Assembly: GCA_913053875.1 (NCBI GenBank)
Contig: CAJXGN010000002.1
Location: forward strand, 62,001 to 126,000
DNA from: an uncultured Agromyces sp.
Lineage (GTDB): Bacteria > Actinomycetota > Actinomycetes > Actinomycetales > Microbacteriaceae
Length of the DNA: 64,000 nt
Reading direction: 5' to 3'
A program made the position numbers and the translations under genes. Numbering within the stretch: position 1 is the stretch's first letter; each line of letters starts with the position of its first letter. Under the pieces are notes generated by a model. It was not told the DNA's origin. It saw only the letters and a program-made list of their open reading frames with translations, and ran no database searches. Positions 34,521 through 42,605 of the stretch are shown one piece after another.

Positions 34521-35480
34521 ATGTCGTTCCCCGAACTCGACGGGTGGGTGTACGACCCCATCGCTGGTGAGACGGACACTGCGCTAGTTGAAGTCTTCCG
34601 GGAGCTGCAGACGGCTGACCCTCAGGGGGATCGCACTGCTCAGATGATGCGCAGTACTCTCGATCAGTTGTATGACGGGCAACGAACGGGCCGCTACTCG
34701 TGGGCACAGCTGCACAAGACCGAAAGGACACACTTCGGCACGCTCTTCGAAATCAATTTGCGGCGCGAGTTCGACGACGTAATCGCCGAGGGCGACAAGC
34801 TCGACTTCCGCATTGCGGGGCACGACGTCGACTGCAAGTTCTCCCAAAGACTCGGCGGTTGGATGATCCCTCCGGAGGCATTCGACGAACTGCTCGTCGT
34901 TGGTTTCGCCGACGATACCGCCGGAGAGTTCGCGCTCGGCGTCGTCCGGGCTTCGGACCTGCACCGACGCACTGCCGCAAATCGAGATGCAAAGGTGCAG
35001 CTCAATCCGGCAGGGCGATCGGCTGTTCGGTGGCTTCAGCGCCCTGGCACACTTCCTCCAAACGTTCTCCTTTCATGCAGCGAGCAGGACATCAGTGCCA
35101 TCTTCGACCAGTCACTAAGTGGCCAGAAGCGCCTCAACGAACTGTTTCGTCGAGTGACAGCCCAGAGGATCGGTCGCAACACCATTGCCACGGTGGCCCA
35201 GCAGAATGACTTCATGAGGCGAGTTCGCGAGAATGGTGGCGCTAGAACTGACCTTCGGCCGGAGGGCTACATCATTCTGGGCGGGGATTATGCGTTACAC
35301 CGCCGTATCGCCGTGCAACTTGGCCTTCCGACACCGCTTCCAGGCGAAGTGGTAAGTGCTCGGATCGCACCCACGACTGAGTCGCACCCTTTCCACACGT
35401 CCCTTGAGGGCACGTTGTGGGCTGTGGTCGACGATGACTCTGAGGTCACCAACCCGGCCCCGGTCGTGCCGTATCACTAG
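34521..35480 (+). CDS. NaeI-family type IIE restriction endonuclease
   Basis: 319 residues. The catalytic domain (1-165) keeps the NaeI active-site set: E77 (TLFEINL), D95 (LDFRIAG), D104-C-K106 (DVDCKF). Residues 46-55, TLDQLYDGQR, reproduce the DNA-ligase-like segment of NaeI, including the Leu (L50 here) that stands where ligases have the catalytic Lys. A C-terminal CAP-like region (RVTAQRIGRNTIATVAQQND) should bind a second, effector DNA site. Start 4 bp after the methyltransferase stop; its TAG overlaps the convergent vsr stop in CTAG. Confidence 0.93.
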   Translation: MSFPELDGWVYDPIAGETDTALVEVFRELQTADPQGDRTAQMMRSTLDQLYDGQRTGRYSWAQLHKTERTHFGTLFEINLRREFDDVIAEGDKLDFRIAGHDVDCKFSQRLGGWMIPPEAFDELLVVGFADDTAGEFALGVVRASDLHRRTAANRDAKVQLNPAGRSAVRWLQRPGTLPPNVLLSCSEQDISAIFDQSLSGQKRLNELFRRVTAQRIGRNTIATVAQQNDFMRRVRENGGARTDLRPEGYIILGGDYALHRRIAVQLGLPTPLPGEVVSARIAPTTESHPFHTSLEGTLWAVVDDDSEVTNPAPVVPYH

Positions 35481-35875
35481 GCTCTCGTGCGCAACGCTGC
35501 TTCAATCCGCTCCACCGCTTCCCTCGCACCTTCGTGCTCCCACACTCGGATGACGAGCCATCCCTTGTCTTCGAGAATCTGATTGTTCTGTACATCCCGT
35601 TGAGCGTTTCGCTCGAGCTTCGGCCCCCAGTATGACGTGTTCACCCTCGGCGATGATCCATGCTCTGGACATGAGTGCCAGAAGCAGCCATCTACGAACA
35701 CAGCAATCCGTCGCCGAGTAAACACGATGTCTGGTCGTACTACGCCTGCCTCGAACTTCATTCGTAGGTCGCAGCGGTAGCGGTGCCCGGCAGCGTGGAG
35801 CATCGACCGCAGCGCGAGCTCCGGGGCTGTGTCGCGCCGACGATTCGCTTGCATGTTGCGGCGACGGTCACTCAC
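35477..35875 (-). CDS. vsr: Very short patch repair (Vsr) endonuclease
   Basis: 132 residues from GTG 35873-35875. Hallmarks: N-terminal MQANRRRDTAPELALRSMLH, catalytic Asp in RPDIVF (D49), FVDGCFWHSCPEH zinc/active-site block, and the C-terminal VIRVWEHE. Vsr nicks next to T:G mismatches created by deamination of 5-methylcytosine and often accompanies C5 methyltransferases, as here. It is convergent with and overlaps the NaeI-like gene by 4 nt. Longer frames lead into poor sequence, so the GTG was chosen. Confidence 0.93.
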   Translation of the reverse strand: MSDRRRNMQANRRRDTAPELALRSMLHAAGHRYRCDLRMKFEAGVVRPDIVFTRRRIAVFVDGCFWHSCPEHGSSPRVNTSYWGPKLERNAQRDVQNNQILEDKGWLVIRVWEHEGAREAVERIEAALRTRA

Positions 35876-36044
35876 TGCTCTGCCTACTCCCCAGCAATGC
35901 CTGCACGAGTCAGCCGCGACCCCCAGTCGCACCTGACCTCATGGCCCCCACCTCACATCTTGCCTCTTCATTGCACCATTCAGCCACCGCCGCCACGCGG
36001 TGCGCGCCATCGATGCGTCGGCCCCTCGTGCAATACTTCCGAGG

Positions 36045-37064
36045 ATGGGCGATAAGGACGTCGATCGAGGAACAGCGAATCCGGCCACGAAGCGCGCCCG
36101 TTCAGTGTCCGTGGCTCAGCAGAAGATCGCAGACTCAGGCGCGATTGATGGCGGCGTCGAGTTAGTTAAGGAACTCGACAGACTAGGCACGAGCAGCAAG
36201 GTCGCAGCTCGGGCTCCGCGCGGAACTGGCCTCGCAGGCTACCTCGCCCGGGGGATGGCGGCTGAGCCGCTAGAGGGTCCACCCGGCGAGTTCACGCATC
36301 TGCTCGAGTCGCTTCTGCAGCGCCTCACCATCTGGTGGTCGCCACAGGGCTACGCGCGAATGCCCACGATTGTGCCGTGGTGCATCCGCGATCGATCAGC
36401 GCGGTACGACCAGGGCCCGGAGTCATGGAGCGCGCCACGTGAGGACGGATATCTACGGGACGATAACTCGATCATCAAGAAGCTTCCGCTGCCTTTGACG
36501 GTTCACGCATCTTCCGAGCATCCGTATGCGAACCGCAAGCCCTGGCGCGGCTTCACTGCATGTCACATCTGGCGGGAGCTTCCCGATGGGTCTTTAGCAG
36601 GCACAGACCCATGGCTCTACTCGTTCATGCCAAACATGGTCTGGATGCCCTCCGCGCTGTCCGCACTGTCCGACATGCACGAGTCTCATGTCCAGCTACT
36701 GCTGCAGCGCAGCAGCGTCGCGTTGTTCAGGAACGTGGAGGTCGCAAATCCCGTCCGGTACTACGCGGAATATGCCTGGCACCGTCTGCCCACTCCGCGA
36801 TACGAGGGACGCTCCTTGTCGACCAATGAACTGGCAGTGTTCGATGCCGATCACGCATTTGTCCGCAGGCGAGTGAACTACCTCACTGCCTTCGTACATG
36901 GAGCGGAAGCCGTCTTGGAGTCGGGCCAGTTGAGGCGAAAACTCATCAGCACCCGCTACACGGCCGGGCTGCCGTTGCTCGACCCGGCAGCAATTGCAGA
37001 CTTCCGCGATGCGATGTTGCAGTATCGTGACGCGGTGCAGGCTGCAGGGCTCACCACCGAGTGA
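36045..37064 (+). CDS. Unknown protein in the restriction island
   Basis: 339 residues, not recognised. Basic N-terminus (ATKRARSVSVAQQKIADSG), then helical and Trp-rich segments (LLESLLQRLTIWWSPQGYAR, NRKPWRGFTACHIWRELPDG, WLYSFMPNMVWMPSALSAL, YYAEYAWHRLPTPRY). No signal peptide or clear membrane helices. Codon use follows the neighbouring restriction genes rather than the host, so it probably arrived with them; a defence role is only positional inference. ATG 36045 with CGAGG just ahead is the likely start; an earlier one would add 15 residues. Confidence 0.75.
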   Translation: MGDKDVDRGTANPATKRARSVSVAQQKIADSGAIDGGVELVKELDRLGTSSKVAARAPRGTGLAGYLARGMAAEPLEGPPGEFTHLLESLLQRLTIWWSPQGYARMPTIVPWCIRDRSARYDQGPESWSAPREDGYLRDDNSIIKKLPLPLTVHASSEHPYANRKPWRGFTACHIWRELPDGSLAGTDPWLYSFMPNMVWMPSALSALSDMHESHVQLLLQRSSVALFRNVEVANPVRYYAEYAWHRLPTPRYEGRSLSTNELAVFDADHAFVRRRVNYLTAFVHGAEAVLESGQLRRKLISTRYTAGLPLLDPAAIADFRDAMLQYRDAVQAAGLTTE

Positions 37065-37085
37065 GGACGATCCCTTGCGCTTCAG

Positions 37086-37315
37086 ATGTCAAGCAAACCC
37101 GGGCCAGCTCCGCGAAACGAACTCCCCCGCCAGGCTGGCATGGATGCTGCGCTGGCCGCCGAGCGATCGCTGGGTCGGATTGCGGAGGAGCAGGCGCAGA
37201 AACAACCCGAGCTTTGACAGTCCCTCGTCCGCGATTGACGGCCCGGACATCCGTATCGAAGTGAAGGCCCGAATCGAAGGCGCTTATACCTTCACGATCC
37301 AGTCGCCGTAGACAC
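37086..37315 (+). pseudogene. DUF3883 (NO VEIN C-terminal-like) gene fragment, frameshifted
   Basis: Frame from ATG 37086: RNELPRQAGMDAALAAERSL, GRIAEEQAQKQPEL, then a stop; the adjacent frame continues the same domain as NNPSFDS, then GPDIRIEVKARIEGA before diverging. This order (AAERxLGR ... NNPxFD ... IRIEVKxRIEGA) is the DUF3883 pattern, a domain found at the C-terminus of helicases and other defence proteins. It is broken by a frameshift near 37200 and cut off near 37305, where the NYN remnant begins on the other strand. Confidence 0.7.
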
Positions 37316-37430
37316 GCTTGACCGACGCCGTGCCGTACTTCGCGATCTCGTCGAGCACGGCGCCGATCAGCGTCGGCGAGACTTTGTCGGCGTCGATGAG
37401 GACCGCGATGAGGTCGTTGGGCTAGGCCAT
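37284..37430 (-). pseudogene. NYN-domain nuclease gene remnant with in-frame stop
   Basis: Reading from ATG 37428-37430: M-A-stop, then PNDLIAVLIDADKVSPTLIG, AVLDEIAKYGTASVKRVYGD, WIVKV and a stop. This is the start of an NYN (PIN-like) RNase domain, with the acidic LIDAD motif. Codon 3 is TAG and the frame ends after 48 codons where the DUF3883 fragment starts, so it is a truncated pseudogene, probably the host gene broken by the island's arrival. Confidence 0.8.
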
Positions 37431-37459
37431 CGGTCAAGCATGGCAGGAGTGGGGCGAGT

Positions 37460-37903
37460 TCACTCCCCGCCCAGAATGGTGCGGAGCTCCTCGATGGCAG
37501 CCGCCTCGGACGGCGAGACCTTGTCGGAGCCGCCCTTGTCCTTCGATGCCTCCGCCACGTTCTGGGCCACGCCGAGCAACCAGGCACGCACATTCGCCGC
37601 GGCATCCGCCGGGAGCGCCTGCAGTACGGGCACGACAGGGGCGAGGTGTGCCCTGCCCTCGGAGATCATGAGCTCCTTGTCGGTGGCGTCGATGGAGGGA
37701 CCGGAGTCGCCGTCACCCGACAGCTGCGCCTTCGCAGCGCGGATCAGGTCTTGACCGGGCCCGGACGGAACGTCGCCGAGCGCGCTGCGCATGGCGAACG
37801 CCTCCTTCACCATCCCCCACTTGCTCGACTCGTTGTGCCCCATGACGAACTGCGTGCACCCCATGACCGCCTGCGCGACAGCGTTGACATCCTGATTCGA
37901 CAT
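37460..37903 (-). CDS. Hypothetical helical protein (147 aa)
   Basis: 147 residues, all-helical and soluble (NAVAQAVMGCTQFVMGHNES, HLAPVVPVLQALPADAAANV, SPSEAAAIEELRTILGG). Size and helix pattern suggest a TerB-like fold, but I cannot confirm it. ATG 37901-37903 is preceded by AAGGGTGA, which fixes the start. First host-like gene right of the restriction island. Confidence 0.75.
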   Translation of the reverse strand: MSNQDVNAVAQAVMGCTQFVMGHNESSKWGMVKEAFAMRSALGDVPSGPGQDLIRAAKAQLSGDGDSGPSIDATDKELMISEGRAHLAPVVPVLQALPADAAANVRAWLLGVAQNVAEASKDKGGSDKVSPSEAAAIEELRTILGGE

Positions 37904-37972
37904 ATTCACCCTTCGGTATCGGTCTGACGGGTGAAGTCGAACACACCCCACGGAGGGGCGCAAGGGGCAAGC

Positions 37973-38569
37973 TCACCCGAGCGGAATCGACACGACGAGC
38001 ATCGCGAGCGTCATGCCGGCCATGGCGGCCGCGTCGAGCGCTCGGACGCGAGATCCGACCCGGTGCGCACGCACCGCGTGCCATGCGCTGTACACCGCGA
38101 ACGCCACCGCACCGGCGACGATCACCGGCGCCGACGAGGTCGTCGCGTGACCCCCGTGGGCGCTCGAGGCGGTCACGCCGAGGTCTGGAGCGCCCGCGTG
38201 GAGGGCCACGACCAGGGCGGCCGTCACCACGAGCCCGAGCGCTCGATGCAGGTCGAGTTGCGTGACACCGCCCGCGGCACGCGCCGTGAGCACGACGACG
38301 ATCGCACCCGCGACCATCGCAGCCGCCCACGCGATCGAACGGCCCGCCCACCCGGGCACCGACCCGGCGAAGAACGCCATGTCGACCATCGCACCCAGCA
38401 TGAGCAGGGCGGCGACCACGGCGAGCACGCGACCCATCGCACCGGCAAGCACGACGCGCCGGCGCCCGGCCGACCCCGTAGCGGGGGTCGACCAGGCACC
38501 GGTGCCAACCGAGCAGCAGACGCCGATCGATGCGGGAATCACCATGCCGGCGTGGAGCAGCTCGGTCAT
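37973..38569 (-). CDS. Five/six-helix membrane protein (DUF5134-like)
   Basis: 198 residues with five or so hydrophobic helices (MGRVLAVVAALLMLGAMVDM, IAWAAAMVAGAIVVVLTA, ALGLVVTAALVVALHAG, APVIVAGAVAFAVYSAWHA, AAMAGMTLAMLVVS), His residues at helix ends and a Cys pair near the N-terminus. Length and helix pattern recall DUF5134 proteins, often near copper proteins; this fits the copper amine oxidase gene just upstream, but the assignment is tentative. ATG 38567-38569. Confidence 0.75.
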   Translation of the reverse strand: MTELLHAGMVIPASIGVCCSVGTGAWSTPATGSAGRRRVVLAGAMGRVLAVVAALLMLGAMVDMAFFAGSVPGWAGRSIAWAAAMVAGAIVVVLTARAAGGVTQLDLHRALGLVVTAALVVALHAGAPDLGVTASSAHGGHATTSSAPVIVAGAVAFAVYSAWHAVRAHRVGSRVRALDAAAMAGMTLAMLVVSIPLG

Positions 38570-38627
38570 CGGGGCATCCGTTCCTGAATACGGTTCCTGA
38601 AAAGCGACAGACGCGAGAACCCGAGGG

Positions 38628-40658
38628 TCAGTGCCCGCAGCTGCACGCCGCGCCCGCGTCGCCCGCGCAGTGCGCGCAGCCCGCGTGACCCGACCCGGTC
38701 GCGTGCGAGCCGGTGCCGTGCGCCGTGCTGGCCGGCACATTCAGCACCGGGTTGCGGTCGAAGAAGCCGTACGGCTTCAGCGTGAACTTCGCGTGGTCGA
38801 CGGGCATGACGGGCCAGTCCTCCGGGCGCGGGAAGTGCGTCGGGCCGAACGTGTGCCACAGCACGATGTCCTCCCCGTCGACCGAGCGGTCCGCCGCCCG
38901 GTACTTGGTGAGGCCGTCGCCGCCGGGGTTCTGGTGCACGTAGTCGCCCGCCGCGTACTTCTCGGCCGGGTCGTACTGCGTGACGAACAGGTGCTTGGTC
39001 GCGAACTCCGCGCGCGACGCGATCGACGACGACGGGTCGGCGAGCAGCGTCGGCGTCTGCGTGGGGTGCAGCACGTAGCCGGTCGGCTGGCCGAGGCGGT
39101 TCTGCTTCTCGGTGTTGACGATGTGCCAGGCACGTCCGACCGAGGCATCGGCCTCGCGCGCAGCATCCGCTTCGGTCGAGAGCCTCGTACGCGAGAACGT
39201 GAAGCCGTTGCCGTGCTCGTTGCCCGGACCGATCGGCACCCGCACCGCGTCGACCTCGTCGACCGCGTTGGCCAGGCCGTCGACCATCATGTCGAGGCGG
39301 AAGTTGAACAGGTGCTGGTGGTTCGGCCCGCCGAGGCCCGGGGCGACCTGCGTGGCGTACGGGTAGCCCTCCTCCGGGTAGGCCGAGGTGAAGAGGATGC
39401 CCGTGAGCTTCGCCTCGCACTCGATCGTGCCGTCGAGGTAGAGGTACCAGTAGAAGCCGTAGTCGTAGTTGCCGACGGTGGTGAAGAAGCTGATCACCAG
39501 GCGGCGGGCGCGGCGCACCTCGTCGGACTCGGTGAACATGTCGCTGTGCTTCCACAGCGTGCCGTAGTCCTCCTCGTGCATGCAGATGCCGTTCTGGATG
39601 GTCGTCGGGTTGCCCAGCTCATCGGCGAACGTCGCGTCGAAGTAGCGGATCTCGCCGAGGCAGTCGCAACCGAGCTGCAGCGAGTTCGTGAACCGGCCGA
39701 ACAGGTACTCCCCCGTGTCGAAGTAGTTCTGCCAGAACCGCGTGGCCTGCGGGTCGCCGTAGGGCACGAGCATCTCGGAGACGCTCGCCCGGTAGATCAC
39801 CGGGCGCTCCTCCTCGCCGTCGACGATGCGCAGGCGACGCAGGATGAGCCCCTCGCGCGGGTCGAACCCGATCTGGAACTTCCAGTTCGCCCACGACACC
39901 TCGTCGCCGTCGACGTCGAAGCTCGGGCCCTCGGGCTGGGTGATGACGATCGGCTTGAGCGACTCCATCGGCGCACCCTGCAGCTCGGGGTCGTCGAAGT
40001 TGCCGTGCTCGGCCGGGATCGGGTACGTCTCGGTGTCGACGAGCCGCGTGATCTTGCGGGCGATCACGTCGACGTACGCCGCGAGACCGTCGACCGGGTG
40101 CGCCCACGGGTGGTCCTTCGGGTGGTCCATGCGGAAGGCGAAGACGCGCAGCATCCGCGTGCCCTCCTCCTCCTCGTACCCGTAGTGGCCGGCCGACAGC
40201 GGCACGCACACGACCTGGTCGTGGCTCGTGCCACGCGCGGCGAGCGCGTCGTGCCAGCGCTGGTCCTCCGCGACGATGTCGCCGACCATTTCGAACTCCT
40301 CGACGAGGATGGGCAGCTGCCCCTCCGAACCGTCGAGCACCGTCGTCGACAGCACCGATCCGTCGGTGAGCGAGACGAGCACGTCGCTCGAGCGGCCGTC
40401 GGCCAGGTCGAGCAGCATCACGCGGGCGCGACGCTCGGGCAGCGGCCCGCCGCGCTCCCAGTCGAGCACCTCGCGCTTGTGCGGCTCCTCGAGCCCGACG
40501 TACGCGAAGCGGGTCGATGCGGCGAGCGCGAGCTCGTTGATGAGCAGCTCGCGCACGCGGGTGATCTCGGCGGCGCTCAGGTCGGCGAGCGGATGCGCCG
40601 TGGCGGCCGCTGCGGCGGCGTGGCCGTGGCCGTGGAGTCCGTGTTCGGTGATGGTCAT
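38628..40658 (-). CDS. Copper-containing primary-amine oxidase
   Basis: 676 residues. Tyr398 in VGNYDYGFYW is the residue self-processed to topaquinone; copper ligands are H447 and H449 (NHQHLFNF) and H608 (PTHFPRPEDW); the catalytic-base Asp should lie in the GNPTTIQNGICMHEEDYG region. It oxidises primary amines to aldehydes with release of ammonia and peroxide. No signal peptide, so cytosolic. Odd: a C-terminal His/Cys-rich tail (HAGCAHCAGDAGAACSCGH) and an N-terminal HGLHGHGHA stretch that could bind copper. GAGGAGC precedes ATG 40658. Located after an APC amine/amino-acid permease gene. Confidence 0.95.
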   Translation of the reverse strand: MTITEHGLHGHGHAAAAAATAHPLADLSAAEITRVRELLINELALAASTRFAYVGLEEPHKREVLDWERGGPLPERRARVMLLDLADGRSSDVLVSLTDGSVLSTTVLDGSEGQLPILVEEFEMVGDIVAEDQRWHDALAARGTSHDQVVCVPLSAGHYGYEEEEGTRMLRVFAFRMDHPKDHPWAHPVDGLAAYVDVIARKITRLVDTETYPIPAEHGNFDDPELQGAPMESLKPIVITQPEGPSFDVDGDEVSWANWKFQIGFDPREGLILRRLRIVDGEEERPVIYRASVSEMLVPYGDPQATRFWQNYFDTGEYLFGRFTNSLQLGCDCLGEIRYFDATFADELGNPTTIQNGICMHEEDYGTLWKHSDMFTESDEVRRARRLVISFFTTVGNYDYGFYWYLYLDGTIECEAKLTGILFTSAYPEEGYPYATQVAPGLGGPNHQHLFNFRLDMMVDGLANAVDEVDAVRVPIGPGNEHGNGFTFSRTRLSTEADAAREADASVGRAWHIVNTEKQNRLGQPTGYVLHPTQTPTLLADPSSSIASRAEFATKHLFVTQYDPAEKYAAGDYVHQNPGGDGLTKYRAADRSVDGEDIVLWHTFGPTHFPRPEDWPVMPVDHAKFTLKPYGFFDRNPVLNVPASTAHGTGSHATGSGHAGCAHCAGDAGAACSCGH

Positions 40659-40785
40659 GGGGTGCTCCTCACTGGGGCGGTGGTTCGTGGGGGTGGTGCG
40701 TGTGTGCCGCGGGGCCCGGGTATGAGGATCGGGCCCCGCGGAGTCGGTGTGGGTGGATGCGGCGAGGTGCTGCGGTACGGGCAGA

Positions 40786-40845
40786 GGGCGGATGCCCCGG
40801 GCGGGCGTGGGCCGGCGTGCGGCGGGCCGCCCGGGGCATCCGCCC
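40786..40845 (-). terminator. Hairpin terminator after APC permease
   Basis: Perfect 19-bp stem GGGCGGATGCCCCGGGCGG (40786-40804) and CCGCCCGGGGCATCCGCCC (40827-40845), 22-nt loop, starting 5 bp past the permease stop. Again centred on GGATGCC/GGCATCC. Confidence 0.85.
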
Positions 40846-40849
40846 TGCG

Positions 40850-42334
40850 TCACTCGGCGCCGATGGCCTCGGTGATGCGCTGGTAGGTGGCGGGCTGGGC
40901 CTTGCGCAGGTAGACCGCCTGCAGGTAGCCGAAGACCGGGAAGGCGACGATGATGCCGAGGCAGATCCACGTCACGACGCCGAACACCGGGTTGCCCGCG
41001 GCGTCGTTGTCGCCGACGAGCATCGGGTAGCCGACGACGATCACCACGGCCGAGAACACCAGGCCGACGAGGCCGAGCACCGGCGCGATGAGCGTGTTCC
41101 AGACGCGGGTGTCCTTCTTGGTGCGGGCGAAGTACGCGATGACCGCGATCGACGTGATCGACATGAGCACGATGATGCCGAGCGTCGCGATGCCGGCGAG
41201 CCAGGTGAAGACCTGCGCGACCGGGTCGAGGCCGAGGATCGCGAACAGTGCGATGAGCGCCGCGGCGGTGCCGGTCTGCACGAGCGACGACGTGTGCGGC
41301 GAGAGGTGCTTGTGGTGCACGTTGGCGAGGCTCGAGGGCAGTACGCCCGCGTTCGACATCGACAGCTGGTAGCGGGTGACCACATTGTGGAACGAGAGCA
41401 CGCAGGCGAACATGCCGGTGATGATCAGCACGTTGATCGCGACCTCGCCCACCGGGCCGAGGTAGGCGGCGGCGGTCGCGATGACCAGGCCCTCGGGGTC
41501 GGCCAGCGCGGCGTCGACGACGTTCGCGGGGCCCCACGCCATGACGACCGCCCAGCTGACGAACGCGTAGAACAGCGTGATCGCGATGACCGCCGCGTAG
41601 GTGGCGCGCGGGATGGTGCGGCCGGGCTCGCGGGCCTCGTCGCGGAACACCGCGGTCGCCTCGAAGCCGATGAACGCGGCGATCGCGAACATGAGGCCGA
41701 CGCCGGGCGCGCCGGAGACGATCTCGCTCGGGGCGAAGGTCTCGAGCGAGAGGCCGTCGGCGCCGCCGGTGAACGTGACCGCGAGCGACATGACGAGGGC
41801 GATGCCGACCTCGAGCACGAGCAGCACGCCGAGCACCTTCGAGCTCAGGTCGATGTGGCGGTAGCCGAGCACGCCGACGATCGCGACGACCGCCAGCGCC
41901 CACACCCACCACGGGATGTCGGGGCCGCCGAGGCCGGCGATCGACGCGCCGATGATGGTGCCGACGTACGCGTGCACCGCGACCTGCACGGTCGTGTAGG
42001 TGAGCCAGGCGAGGTACGCCGTTGCGAGGCCCATCGGGCGGCCGAGGCCGTAGCCCGAGTAGGTGAAGAACGCGCCGGGCTTCGGCACGTGCCGGGTCAT
42101 GGCGACGAAGCCGACCGAGAACAGCAGCATCACGATGCCGGAGAACACGAACAGCGACGGGAAGCCGACGCCGTTGCCGAACGCGATGCCGAGCGGCACC
42201 GAGCCGCCGACGACGGTGAGCGGCGACGCGGCGGCGACGACCATGAAGACGATCGCGACGACGCCGAGCGAACCGCTCAGCTTCTTCGGTGCGGTGGTCT
42301 CGGTCGTGGGGGCCGAGCCTTCCTGGGTGGTCAT
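40850..42334 (-). CDS. APC-family amino acid/amine permease
   Basis: 494 residues with about 12 transmembrane helices. The APC consensus is seen at LGVVAIVFMVVAAASPLTVV, the GFEATAVFRDEAREPGRTIP loop, and FNVV-type helices around LSFHNVVTRYQLSMS. It most likely imports the amine oxidised by the adjacent amine oxidase, though amino acids are possible. ATG 42332-42334 has AAGGGA upstream. Separated from the oxidase gene by a terminator, so not strictly one transcript. Confidence 0.92.
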   Translation of the reverse strand: MTTQEGSAPTTETTAPKKLSGSLGVVAIVFMVVAAASPLTVVGGSVPLGIAFGNGVGFPSLFVFSGIVMLLFSVGFVAMTRHVPKPGAFFTYSGYGLGRPMGLATAYLAWLTYTTVQVAVHAYVGTIIGASIAGLGGPDIPWWVWALAVVAIVGVLGYRHIDLSSKVLGVLLVLEVGIALVMSLAVTFTGGADGLSLETFAPSEIVSGAPGVGLMFAIAAFIGFEATAVFRDEAREPGRTIPRATYAAVIAITLFYAFVSWAVVMAWGPANVVDAALADPEGLVIATAAAYLGPVGEVAINVLIITGMFACVLSFHNVVTRYQLSMSNAGVLPSSLANVHHKHLSPHTSSLVQTGTAAALIALFAILGLDPVAQVFTWLAGIATLGIIVLMSITSIAVIAYFARTKKDTRVWNTLIAPVLGLVGLVFSAVVIVVGYPMLVGDNDAAGNPVFGVVTWICLGIIVAFPVFGYLQAVYLRKAQPATYQRITEAIGAE

Positions 42335-42605
42335 GGGGATCCCTTTCGACGGGGCGTGTGGAGCAGGGCTGGTGCGGCCAGCCTCCCGAACGCGTGTTGC
42401 ATGCATGTCGGATGCCCGTGAACCTTCGTCGGCGCCAACTGGGAACGGATGCCCCGGGCTGTCTCATTTGCGCGACACCGGGCTGAAACACGCGGGGCGT
42501 ATCTGGGAAACGGGGGCGGGATAGGGTCGCGGCGCAGCATCCGCTCGACCCGCAGCCCCACCCGTACCGCCCGCACCACCCCCGCACCACCCGAGGAGCC
42601 CGCCG
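42335..42605. other. Divergent promoter region between two APC permeases
   Basis: 271 bp holding promoters for both permeases. GATAGGGTC at 42520-42528 could be a -10 for the rightward gene, and TTGCATGCATGTC near 42397 is palindromic. An IclR operator might be here, but I see no certain site. Confidence 0.4.
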
